35,719 nt of DNA from a virus. Position 1 is the first letter of the stretch, and every line of letters starts with the position of its first letter. This document shows positions 7,202-13,990 of the stretch, piece after piece. Where the stretch lies: the IMG/VR virus record IMGVR_UViG_3300006916_000144, positions 1 to 35,719 of that record, one strand, 5' to 3'. The notes below the pieces were generated by a model that saw only the letters and a program-made list of their open reading frames with translations, searched no databases and had not been told where the DNA came from. The position numbers were made by a program, and so were the translations under genes.

Positions 7202-9553
7202 TTAACTAAAGAACCAATCGCTTTTATCTATGATAGATAAGTCTCCGTTAGTTACACTGAAGCCTTTCAGAGATGGTATTGATACTTCTTCTAGTTCTGA
7301 TTGTGTCTTGATGGAAGGATCTGCTTGTTGTCTCAGCTCTCTATCCAATACCCTCAAAGGTTTCTTCATCATCATCTTCCTAAATTCATTCTTTGTGATT
7401 GATAACATATCATCAACATGGTTTGGTAAGGAGCCGAATGAATCATGTATCCAATCCGAATCCACTCCCTTCTTCTTTAATTTCAATGCTACTCGCCTCA
7501 GCAGTTCTGCATCAAGACTATGAATGTAATTAGGAGAGATGGCTGACTTCATCTTTGCTGGAGCAACCTTATTGGAAAACCTCCTGAGATTGATATGAGT
7601 CTTGCGTCTTGCTCCTGGTAGCATACATTGTACCTTCTTCATCGATAACTCTTTTTGTTTTAAATGGAGTACTCTGAAGCCATCAGATGTAGTCCATACA
7701 ATACCTTTATTACTTCTTCTAGTAATGATATTGTTCATCTTATGTATATAGATCTCAAATTCTTTTCCGCCCCTTAAAACGCCTGCAATCGATTCTCCAA
7801 TGATTTTACTAAACCTACTAGCAACCTTCTTTGTAATCCATTTCCTATCAACCTTCATCTCTCTGAAGAGGTTGTAAAGTATCTCTGACCTCCCTCCAGC
7901 TGTACCTCCATAGTTTGAAACCATGACTGGTGTCTTACAAATCTTCCTACCATCTGTTTCCAAGAGCTGTTTGAAGAACTCTAACATCTCCTCCTCTTCA
8001 TGAGTCTCACAAGTCTTTAAAAGTTCTTTGGTTCTCTCGAGTGCTAGATCGGATACAAGTAAATAAGCATCCTGTCTCGTCTGCGTACCGTCCTCATTGA
8101 TTGTTGGAATGACATTGGTGTTGATGCAACCTATTTTGTCTGCAGTGATGGCTGAAGTAAATTGTGAGCCACTATTGCAAGCATCCAAATGTATTCTAGC
8201 TGTAACTTTATGAGATGGGTTGTCGATCCATTTCTTCAACTGCATTTGATGTGAAAGAAATTGATAAGGCTCATCTGCCTCCTTATAATCGGCTCCCATA
8301 TTGTAGAGCTCTTTTCCTCTCTCAACTCTCTCCTGGAACGGTATCTTATCATCTCCCCACAGACTAGCATAGTATGCCCACATCCATTCTCCTCCTCTCT
8401 CATCTAACACTTCACCATTCTTATAATCAATCATTGCCTTTACAGCATCTGAACCCTGAGGTGACAGCCCAATCGATATCGGATAAATCCTTCCACGGAA
8501 GTCATATGAGTGAGGAAAATATATTTCGTCTGCATCAATGTATTGCTCTGCGATAGCTACTGCCATCTTTACTGCTCTATACTTACCGAGTGCTGATTCG
8601 AAATCTGATGCCTCAGCTGCGTAGAGCGTGTAAGCTTCTCTGTAGATTGCTCTAGCTGATAAGATCTCATCTAGTTCATCCTCAGATAGTCTATCCTTTA
8701 CATCCTCAGCATCTAGATCTAAGTCTGTTCGACAAGGTGTGATGTCTGGGAACTCTTGGGTCACGAAGTCTTCTCTCTTAGGCTCTTTTAATTCTTTCTT
8801 TACAACTGCAACTAATTCCTCATTGACTACCCAAGGCACACTTTGAATGTAATTGATTGAATCGAATATTGATTTGCTGTAGAGTGAGTAATCGATGTTT
8901 GTGAAGTTAGCTCTGATGAGCTTGTATTGATACGTCTCATAACCTCCCGTAACTTCATCATCTATGAGTTCCCAATCGATTGGAGGAGTCAGCATTGGAG
9001 TAGGGTAGAAGGCCAGTAATGCCTCTTGCGCTAAGGTTTCGAGAATCTCTGTTGAGAGTGTACATGTGTATTTGATGTATCTCTTGTTCCATTCTCTCCA
9101 ACCTGACTCTGTCTCAAAATATGGACTCGCTTCAACTATGACTTCAAACAATCTCCAGAAGACTTCTAGACACATATCAGGTGCTACTTTCTTGTGTAGC
9201 GAACTCACGACTGAGTACCTCGCATGTGGAGCCTTAGGTTTGAATGAGTTTTCAGATGAGATGTACAACTCGCCTGCCATCATCAAATGTATGGTCACGA
9301 TGTCCTCCACGAGCTTTTCATCTGTGAGATAATAATCTTTCAATTCTTTCCTATAATGTTTTCCAGATGTGTTGTTGATCCATTCCCTGACCCCTCCTGA
9401 GATCTCGAACGATGCTTTCGCAATAAGTTGCTGGGCCAACTGTATGGATGCTACTTGTTTGAGGTTACCATGTTTGGTATGTAGTGTGGAGTAGACTCTC
9501 GCCTCCCCCTTTTCTTTCATCCCTCTTTCATTATCTAAACTTAAGTTTTTCAT
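7202..9553 (-). CDS. T7-type single-subunit DNA-directed RNA polymerase
   Basis: The 783-residue protein carries the T7 polymerase signatures in order: DFRGRIYP (351-358), motif A HLDACNSG with Asp457 as metal ligand, motif B with Lys540 and SNYGGTAGG (546-554), the SAISPNYIHSLDAEL segment (670-684) and motif C HDSFGS with Asp704. T7 RNAP is 883 residues; the difference is mainly in the N-terminal promoter-binding part. It should transcribe phage genes from its own short promoter, independent of host polymerase. It is encoded immediately before the packaging genes, consistent with driving late expression. The start follows AAAAACAAAGCAGGTTTTAG. Confidence 0.97.
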   Translation of the reverse strand: MKNLSLDNERGMKEKGEARVYSTLHTKHGNLKQVASIQLAQQLIAKASFEISGGVREWINNTSGKHYRKELKDYYLTDEKLVEDIVTIHLMMAGELYISSENSFKPKAPHARYSVVSSLHKKVAPDMCLEVFWRLFEVIVEASPYFETESGWREWNKRYIKYTCTLSTEILETLAQEALLAFYPTPMLTPPIDWELIDDEVTGGYETYQYKLIRANFTNIDYSLYSKSIFDSINYIQSVPWVVNEELVAVVKKELKEPKREDFVTQEFPDITPCRTDLDLDAEDVKDRLSEDELDEILSARAIYREAYTLYAAEASDFESALGKYRAVKMAVAIAEQYIDADEIYFPHSYDFRGRIYPISIGLSPQGSDAVKAMIDYKNGEVLDERGGEWMWAYYASLWGDDKIPFQERVERGKELYNMGADYKEADEPYQFLSHQMQLKKWIDNPSHKVTARIHLDACNSGSQFTSAITADKIGCINTNVIPTINEDGTQTRQDAYLLVSDLALERTKELLKTCETHEEEEMLEFFKQLLETDGRKICKTPVMVSNYGGTAGGRSEILYNLFREMKVDRKWITKKVASRFSKIIGESIAGVLRGGKEFEIYIHKMNNIITRRSNKGIVWTTSDGFRVLHLKQKELSMKKVQCMLPGARRKTHINLRRFSNKVAPAKMKSAISPNYIHSLDAELLRRVALKLKKKGVDSDWIHDSFGSLPNHVDDMLSITKNEFRKMMMKKPLRVLDRELRQQADPSIKTQSELEEVSIPSLKGFSVTNGDLSIIDKSDWFFS

Positions 9554-9616
9554 ATTACTAAAACCTGCTTTGTTTTTTTTGTTTATAACTATAATGTAGA
9601 CTTACGGAAAACTTAT

Positions 9617-9640
9617 TTTAAGAGGCTCTCCGGAGCTTTA
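9617..9640 (-). terminator. Weak terminator-like hairpin upstream of the polymerase gene
   Basis: On the minus strand GCTC-CGGA-GAGC, extendable by wobble pairs, is followed by CTCTTAAAAT. It lies between the 81-residue membrane protein and the polymerase gene. The stem is short and the T-run poor, so it may only attenuate. Confidence 0.4.
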
Positions 9641-9705
9641 CCTCACCTCTATGTGTAAGAACATATGAAAATAATGAAAGTCTCATAGCCCTACTGAAAA
9701 ACATA

Positions 9706-9951
9706 TTATTCCTCATCCTTGTCTTCAATTGATGAATACAACTTTGCAAGGTGACCTGACACTTGATGGAATGAGACTTCAACCTTCCTGGTGAAGTTCA
9801 TCAAGTATCCAACTCCCTGATTCAATATCTCATTGTACCCAAACAGGTAGATGAGAAAGATTGTTGTCCACAGACCTACTTCTCGATATGCTTGGAGGGC
9901 TATGTAAGTTACAAAAGCCAACCTGATAAATAATTTAATGTACCACTTCAT
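9706..9951 (-). CDS. Small two-helix membrane protein, 81 aa
   Basis: Two hydrophobic segments are visible, about residues 5-20 (LFIRLAFVTYIALQAY) and 28-52 (WTTIFLIYLFGYNEI...), joined by a short polar turn, then a soluble tail of about 30 residues ending in an acidic run (SSIEDKDEE). This topology is common in phage holins and antiholins but also in many small phage membrane proteins. It is encoded 24 bases after the cysteine-peptidase-like gene and upstream of the polymerase. Confidence 0.6.
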   Translation of the reverse strand: MKWYIKLFIRLAFVTYIALQAYREVGLWTTIFLIYLFGYNEILNQGVGYLMNFTRKVEVSFHQVSGHLAKLYSSIEDKDEE

Positions 9952-9975
9952 AATAATTTGATTTTAGATTAATAT

Positions 9976-10686
9976 TTATTTTACTTTACTCTCTTTCCAA
10001 GCTTTGTGACAAGGCTTACATCTTGTAGCCATCTTGTCTTTACTCATCACATTAGGTTGCATATTCTCTTTCTTATGAACCTTCCCACAACTCTTACACT
10101 TCTTAGTTTCTCCAAACACAACTTCCAACTTCTCTCCTTCCCAAACCACTGATGGCTTATCTTCTACAAACTTCACCTCTCCTACTTTCACTATAGGTGT
10201 AATCTTAAAGACAGCTCTCAACTTCTTTCTCTTCTGAGTTGCGTCAGAATAGTTTCCTTCAACGATTCCATCTATCACAGCGAACGCATGACCCTTCACA
10301 ATCAAAAAATATCTCCCTACCGGATGCTCTTTGATAAATCTATTAACAGTTGTAGCTGTGTAAAAGATCTCTCCATTATAATCTCTCTTCTTGATACCTG
10401 GAACGATACCCCAATTGTCTCTACACTCAACTCCTATCCTCTTAATCTTACTTCCAAACTTTTGATGACACTTCTCCATCTTAGTTGAAGTCATATACAC
10501 TCCCTTCCTATACTTTCTATCAAAGTAACTCTCAGCCCACCTATGAGCTTTCATATAACTAACATCAAATGAACTTGCGATAGCTCTCACTACACAATCG
10601 TTCGTCTCTCTCAATCTAGCCCTTTCTGGGAACTCTACATTTCTAAATTTGAATCCTGATGTTTCTAATACTTGTGCTGTTTTCAT
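9976..10686 (-). CDS. Papain-fold-like protein with C-terminal zinc ribbon
   Basis: The N-terminal 150 residues resemble a papain/C39-like cysteine peptidase fold: NDCVVRAIASSF places a Cys (31) at the start of a helix, and GRYFLIVKGHAFAVIDG places a His (133) on a late strand. This Cys...His layout recurs in phage proteins of unknown substrate. Residues 197-226 form a four-Cys zinc ribbon (CKSC...CKPC) similar to that at the end of the 109-residue protein at 20240-20569. The gene directly follows an early promoter. Catalysis is inferred and the fold assignment is tentative. Confidence 0.6.
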   Translation of the reverse strand: MKTAQVLETSGFKFRNVEFPERARLRETNDCVVRAIASSFDVSYMKAHRWAESYFDRKYRKGVYMTSTKMEKCHQKFGSKIKRIGVECRDNWGIVPGIKKRDYNGEIFYTATTVNRFIKEHPVGRYFLIVKGHAFAVIDGIVEGNYSDATQKRKKLRAVFKITPIVKVGEVKFVEDKPSVVWEGEKLEVVFGETKKCKSCGKVHKKENMQPNVMSKDKMATRCKPCHKAWKESKVK

Positions 10687-10711
10687 AATGTGTTTTAATT
10701 TTTCTATGTCA

Positions 10712-10743
10712 TAAAGATAATACCTTTCAAAGTACTAGCCAAA
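10712..10743 (-). promoter_or_regulatory. Early promoter (TTTG-N20-TATCTTTA family)
   Basis: On the minus strand TTTGGCTAGTAC begins the element and TATCTTTA ends it, with a 20-base spacer. It lies 26 bases before the gene starting at 10686. One of ten copies. The boxes match the Bacteroidota housekeeping consensus (-33 TTTG, -7 TAnnTTTG) except that the last base is A. Confidence 0.85.
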
Positions 10744-10780
10744 CAAAAAGTGAAAAAAGTTTAAAAAACTTTTCTCACCC
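10744..10780 (-). terminator. A/T-rich terminator abutting the promoter
   Basis: On the minus strand GTGAGAAAAGTTT pairs with AAACTTTTTTCAC across a short T loop and is followed by TTTTTG, which runs into the promoter -33 box. The paired GTGA/TCAC base differs from GGGG/CCC in the sister copy at 17965-18000, which preserves pairing. Confidence 0.65.
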
Positions 10781-10802
10781 TTGCAATTATTAATTAAAAC
10801 AA

Positions 10803-10820
10803 ACACCTATTATGATAGGC
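10803..10820 (-). other. Small hairpin 3' of the mini-cloverleaf
   Basis: On the minus strand CCTAT-CATA-ATAGG (5 bp, 4-nt loop) directly follows the mini-cloverleaf. It could be a processing or stability hairpin. Confidence 0.45.
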
Positions 10821-10869
10821 ATCAGGGTGAGACTCGAACTCACCTGGACCCAGCCATACGGCCTGATGC
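10819..10869 (-). ncRNA. Miniature cloverleaf RNA, tRNA-like (51 nt)
   Basis: On the minus strand every base falls into one of four stems with no linkers: acceptor GCATCAGG/CCTGATGC (8 bp); hairpin CC-GTAT-GG; hairpin CTGG-GT-CCAG (or CTG with a 4-base loop); and a canonical T-arm GTGAG-TTCGAGT-CTCAC. The D and anticodon arms of a tRNA are thus reduced to stubs and no anticodon loop exists. It lies 10 bases after the stop of the 155-residue gene. The acceptor plus T-arm is the minimal unit known to be recognised by RNase P and tRNA 3' processing enzymes, so an RNA-processing or tRNA-mimic role is possible. Confidence 0.7.
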
Positions 10870-10878
10870 TCCAAAACT

Positions 10879-11346
10879 CTATCGAGTTTTGTATTCTTCT
10901 AACCTAAACTCTTCCGACAGATACAACTCTCCTACCTTGTATGCTGATTGAGAAAGATTATCTAAAAAATAATTATAAGCTTGAAGTGGCTGTAATGTCT
11001 TTACATAAGCATACACAGACTCCCCTAGCTCTGATGTCTCCTGCGGTATTCCTTCCAATGTACGTAATCGTCTTACCTTGGCATGTAAAGCTCCTTCAGA
11101 GCGATTTAAGGCTTGAGCATACTTTGAAATGTCTTTATCAAAATAATACTCCTCCGAGTACACAGCTAGGAATGCTGCAATGTTTGTCTCAAGACGATCC
11201 CATACTCCTGTCTTGAGCTTCTTTGGTTCTGGAAGAGGTTGGTCATAATCTGATTTAGACTCTTCGTTTTGTTTTGATTTTCTCCAGAAGAAGAAAATCG
11301 CTACGGCGCACAATACCGCCACTACTACAAAAATTAATTCTAACAT
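10879..11346 (-). CDS. Membrane-anchored protein with HTH-like domain, 155 aa
   Basis: Residues 2-21 are one hydrophobic anchor (LELIFVVVAVLCAVAIFFFW) followed by a basic stop-transfer. After a Lys/Glu/Pro linker, residues 50-130 are helical and contain ISKYAQALNRSEGALHAKVR, which resembles the Myb/SANT or sigma-like tri-helical pattern (alternating small, Arg-Ser, and hydrophobic positions). A membrane-tethered DNA-binding protein is a possibility. It is transcribed from its own early promoter and is followed by the mini-cloverleaf. No named family is recognised. Confidence 0.6.
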   Translation of the reverse strand: MLELIFVVVAVLCAVAIFFFWRKSKQNEESKSDYDQPLPEPKKLKTGVWDRLETNIAAFLAVYSEEYYFDKDISKYAQALNRSEGALHAKVRRLRTLEGIPQETSELGESVYAYVKTLQPLQAYNYFLDNLSQSAYKVGELYLSEEFRLEEYKTR

Positions 11347-11416
11347 AAGTTAACTTTTAAATTAATACTACTATTCACTTGTGCCACATACTCTACGTGG
11401 ACTTCCTTCAACTCCC

Positions 11417-11448
11417 TAAAGATAATACTTACTTTAATAGGAGCCAAA
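11417..11448 (-). promoter_or_regulatory. Early promoter (TTTG-N20-TATCTTTA family)
   Basis: The minus strand reads TTTGGCTCC ... TATCTTTA with a 20-base spacer, 70 bases upstream of the 155-residue gene. The inner sequence differs from other copies (CTCC in place of CTAG), but boxes and spacing are the same. The long leader is unusual for this family. Confidence 0.75.
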
Positions 11449-11464
11449 CTTTTCTTACATTTTA

Positions 11465-11704
11465 TTATCCTCCGAAAGGAAATTCTAATTGTATTCCTTT
11501 CTTTGCTTTCTTTGTTGCTTCTTCTTCCTTTAAGAAATCTATGATTGCCTTCTTGGTTCTTATCTCTTCCTTCAATGCTTTGTTGAGGTCTCTTATAAGC
11601 TCTCCTGCTATATCTTTTGGTTTGAAGTGAAATGTTTCGGCCAAGGTGACAAACTCAATGTACTCTTCATTTGTTAGGTTTGTTGTTATTCTTATTGCAC
11701 TCAT
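11465..11704 (-). CDS. Small ribbon-helix-helix-like protein, 79 aa
   Basis: The N-terminus IRITTNLTNEEYIEFVTLAE (one strand followed by two helices with PKDIAGELIRD) resembles the ribbon-helix-helix fold of small repressors. A Lys/Glu-rich helix follows. The C-terminus GIQLEFPFGG is notable because QLEFPF resembles the QLxLF motif by which partner proteins bind the bacterial sliding clamp. Its start overlaps the stop of the 57-residue gene as ATGA, indicating translational coupling. Both readings are inferred from short patterns. Confidence 0.6.
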   Translation of the reverse strand: MSAIRITTNLTNEEYIEFVTLAETFHFKPKDIAGELIRDLNKALKEEIRTKKAIIDFLKEEEATKKAKKGIQLEFPFGG

Positions 11705-11874
11705 ACTTGTTTATTTATTTGTTCTGTGATTTGATATGCATCAGCTACTTTGAACTTCTCTTCCAGCTCTATGTTGATGCGTCTTTGTTTCTCTGCTTGT
11801 CTCTCCAAGTCATCAATCCTCTCCTCCTGTAGGAGTAGATAGATTACCATCAGCAATATCATTAAGTCCCTCAT
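11701..11874 (-). CDS. Small membrane-anchored coiled-coil protein, 57 aa
   Basis: The ORF runs from ATG at 11874 to a TGA that overlaps the next gene as ATGA. Residues 2-15 (RDLMILLMVIYLLL) are hydrophobic and could anchor the protein. The rest is a charged heptad-like helix (QEERIDDLERQAEKQRRINI...). Single anchor plus coiled coil is the architecture of inner-membrane spanins and of some cell-division-interfering peptides, but this one is short for a spanin. It overlaps a second small frame at 11813-11941. Confidence 0.5.
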   Translation of the reverse strand: MRDLMILLMVIYLLLQEERIDDLERQAEKQRRINIELEEKFKVADAYQITEQINKQV

Positions 11875-11941
11875 CTCTTTTTATTAATTCGATTCTTATC
11901 CTACCGTCAGGCAGTTTTATTATCTTCGTTTCATATTCCAT
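11813..11941 (-). CDS. Possible small ORF, 42 aa
   Basis: ATG at 11941 opens a frame beginning MEYETKIIKLPDGRIRIELI and ending GGED. The N-terminal half reads like two beta strands around a PDG turn. It lies just after the right arm of the long inverted repeat, with leader TTTTAAATATGGTGAA. It overlaps the 57-residue ORF by 62 bases in another frame. Both may be expressed, but one could be a chance frame. Confidence 0.4.
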   Translation of the reverse strand: MEYETKIIKLPDGRIRIELIKRDEGLNDIADGNLSTPTGGED

Positions 11942-12107
11942 TTCACCATATTTAAAAGTAAGGTTCGGTTCCGGCTGCCTACGCGAGTAGGACTTTTTAA
12001 TCTCCCCTTTTAATAAAATTCCCTAAATCCCAAATTGAGTTGTAATAGTAAATCCATTAAACCGGAACCAAACTGAGTCACGTGCCAATTGTTTTAGGCT
12101 GGCGTGC
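11942..12107 (-). ncRNA. Structured non-coding region closed by a 12-bp stem
   Basis: No gene fits here. On the minus strand GTTTGGTTCCGG (12062-12073) pairs with CCGGAACCGAAC (11963-11974): 12 bp with one G-U. Inside is a perfect hairpin CCTAC-TCGC-GTAGG (11978-11991). Upstream another helix can form from CACG/CGTG and CCA/TGG (about 12080-12105). The closed loop of 87 bases is A/T-rich. It lies directly before two or three small genes, so a cis-regulatory leader or a small RNA is possible. Confidence 0.5.
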
Positions 12108-12491
12108 TTACTTGAACGTATTGTATTTCTCGTAATCCGACCTTGTCATCAATACGATTGTATCCTTATCTAAAAGACTATGCTCCATTACAGCGAGTCC
12201 ATTAAAGGTCATTGCATACTTGAACGTATTCCTCTTCTCATACTCTTCAACGAGCTCAAGCCATAGGTCACTACTCAGCAATAATATATATTCTGTTCCT
12301 GGTCGCATGTATGGATATGCTTCACTCCATATACCTTCTAGCTGTGTGACTACTCGACTCTCCTCTACTCTCCTTCTCTTCCTGAGCCATGGCTGTATCA
12401 TCTTTATGTAGATGAATGCAATTAGTGCTGGGACCAGTACCCATGCCATTCCCTTCACACTTAACATATCAATATTAAAATCACTTAACAT
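12108..12491 (-). CDS. Membrane protein, 127 aa
   Basis: One membrane helix at residues 15-34 (MAWVLVPALIAFIYIKMIQP) is followed by the basic stop-transfer WLRKRRRVEE and a soluble alpha/beta domain of about 85 residues. The last part has a repeated phrase: KRNTFKYAM near residue 87 and EKYNTFK at the C-terminus. Start and stop are separated from the sigma-like gene by one base, so the two are co-translated. No family is recognised; the topology suggests a cytoplasmic domain tethered to the membrane. Confidence 0.65.
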   Translation of the reverse strand: MLSDFNIDMLSVKGMAWVLVPALIAFIYIKMIQPWLRKRRRVEESRVVTQLEGIWSEAYPYMRPGTEYILLLSSDLWLELVEEYEKRNTFKYAMTFNGLAVMEHSLLDKDTIVLMTRSDYEKYNTFK

Positions 12492-12492
12492 A

Positions 12493-13581
12493 TTAAACCA
12501 ATTTATAGTTACCGTGAGAAGCTTTTACTAATCCTCTCTTCTCTAATTTCTTTAAGACTTTGCAAGCACTTGACCTACAAATTGAACCTCCTTCTTCAAA
12601 CCAAACTTGCGCCATGTGCGATGGTGTGACTGGAGTCTTTGTATCCTCTATGTACTTTAAGAACCATTTCTGTTTCTCTGACATTGGATACTCTCTATCC
12701 TTCGGAGCTACTTTATGATAGTGTGCTCCTCCTGTATTTGTATTCAAAGAGTCTAAGTATTCAATTGCTGCAAGATAATCCTCTTCACTCTTGGCTATGA
12801 GTTCTAGATTCTTTCTAGCCAACTTCCATCTGTAATAGATTGTAGATGGAACTGCGAAATCCATTTCAGCTATCTCTTCAAATGTCATACCCGTCTCTTT
12901 CATCTTCAATACAAAGTATTGGTAAGGAGGAAGCTTTAAGAACATCTTCTCTTGAGAGGCTTGTCCTTCTCTCCCTTCTCTGAATCTTTTTCTTCTCTTG
13001 ACATCTTCTGCACTCAAGAACTTCTTAAGATTGAATTTACCATATCTCATTTGACCTAATGCTGTATTGAGGCTTGTTGAAGCTACTTCAGCAATCTCTT
13101 TAAAAGACCAGCCATTCATTCTCAAAGTCATTACGAAGTACTGTAATGGATCCATATGTGATCGAACCATTGTGAATTTTTCTTTCTGGTAGGCTTCAAC
13201 TTCTTCCTTATGGTTTGCTTCAATGAAGTCTGCTGATTCATCCTCTATCCATTCCATTCTGAATCCTTCTGACTCTTCTTGACTTCCTCTCATATCTCTT
13301 TCATTGAACTCAACTTTGGTTGAGGTCTTTCTCTCAGCATCCATCCAAACACTTCTCACAGTCAGGATGAAGTATGATTTGAATTGATTGAATGAATCAA
13401 AAGTCATCTCTCTTCTGATGTTGGCTTCTAATAACTTTAGTGTTGCATCTTGAACATAGTCTATACAATCATCTCTACTTAAGCCATTCTTCATCAAAAC
13501 ACTTTCCGCTAACGGATAACATTTTAATATGGCGTGCTCTAGTTTCATCTCTTTATTGTTTTGGTTTATAATAAATGTCAT
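12493..13581 (-). CDS. Sigma-70-like factor with two region-4-like domains and winged helix
   Basis: Residues 36-85 match sigma region 2 (DDCIDYVQDATLKLLEAN, FKSYFILTVRSVWMDAERK). Residues 145-188 (PLQYFVMTLRMNGWSFKEIA) match the region 4 HTH. Residues 219-262 (PYQYFVLKMKETGMTFEEIA) are a second, clearly related HTH. Residues 300-362 form a winged-helix-like end (PSHMAQVWFEEGG, SSACKVLKKLEKRGLV). ECF sigma factors are about 180 residues with one region 4, so this is an enlarged form. It could redirect host polymerase to phage promoters. An internal ATG at 13548 is an alternative start. Confidence 0.75.
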   Translation of the reverse strand: MTFIINQNNKEMKLEHAILKCYPLAESVLMKNGLSRDDCIDYVQDATLKLLEANIRREMTFDSFNQFKSYFILTVRSVWMDAERKTSTKVEFNERDMRGSQEESEGFRMEWIEDESADFIEANHKEEVEAYQKEKFTMVRSHMDPLQYFVMTLRMNGWSFKEIAEVASTSLNTALGQMRYGKFNLKKFLSAEDVKRRKRFREGREGQASQEKMFLKLPPYQYFVLKMKETGMTFEEIAEMDFAVPSTIYYRWKLARKNLELIAKSEEDYLAAIEYLDSLNTNTGGAHYHKVAPKDREYPMSEKQKWFLKYIEDTKTPVTPSHMAQVWFEEGGSICRSSACKVLKKLEKRGLVKASHGNYKLV

Positions 13582-13603
13582 TTTGTTATTGTTAAAGATT
13601 TGT

Positions 13604-13990
13604 TTACACTTCTTGTTTCCTTATCTCTTCATTCTTAGCGTCTCCAATCTCCTTTGCCTTAACCTCATTAATGAAGCTACACAGATGGAATTGCTCAGAG
13701 TTGTAGAAAACTCTTATAGGCCCATCTGAGGAAGGGATACCAATCTCTTTGCATAGCTTCTTCATCTCACCTATCGATAAAACTAATTGTATTGGTAGTG
13801 GAGTGAACTTTGTTTTGGATTGAGTTGCTCTCACCATATCATTGTGAACTTTGATTTGTCTATCGAAGTCAGCTTGGATTTGTTTCCAGTTAGCATTTAC
13901 GATTTCATTCATCGGCTTTGACTTATCTATTCTAAAAAGGGTTTGATTGTTCCCAGGCTTCATGAAATAGATTTTGTTTCTTTTACTCAT
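13604..13990 (-). CDS. Hypothetical protein, 128 aa
   Basis: The protein starts MSKRNKIYFMKPGNNQTLFR, with a predicted strand-helix mixture, a helical middle (NEIVNANWKQIQADFDRQI), a PLPIQLVLSIGEMKKLCKE segment, and a charged tail. There are no membrane helices and no metal-binding clusters. Its start overlaps the end of the primase-helicase gene by 8 bases, so it is translationally coupled to replication genes and may take part in replication. Not recognised. Confidence 0.7.
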   Translation of the reverse strand: MSKRNKIYFMKPGNNQTLFRIDKSKPMNEIVNANWKQIQADFDRQIKVHNDMVRATQSKTKFTPLPIQLVLSIGEMKKLCKEIGIPSSDGPIRVFYNSEQFHLCSFINEVKAKEIGDAKNEEIRKQEV

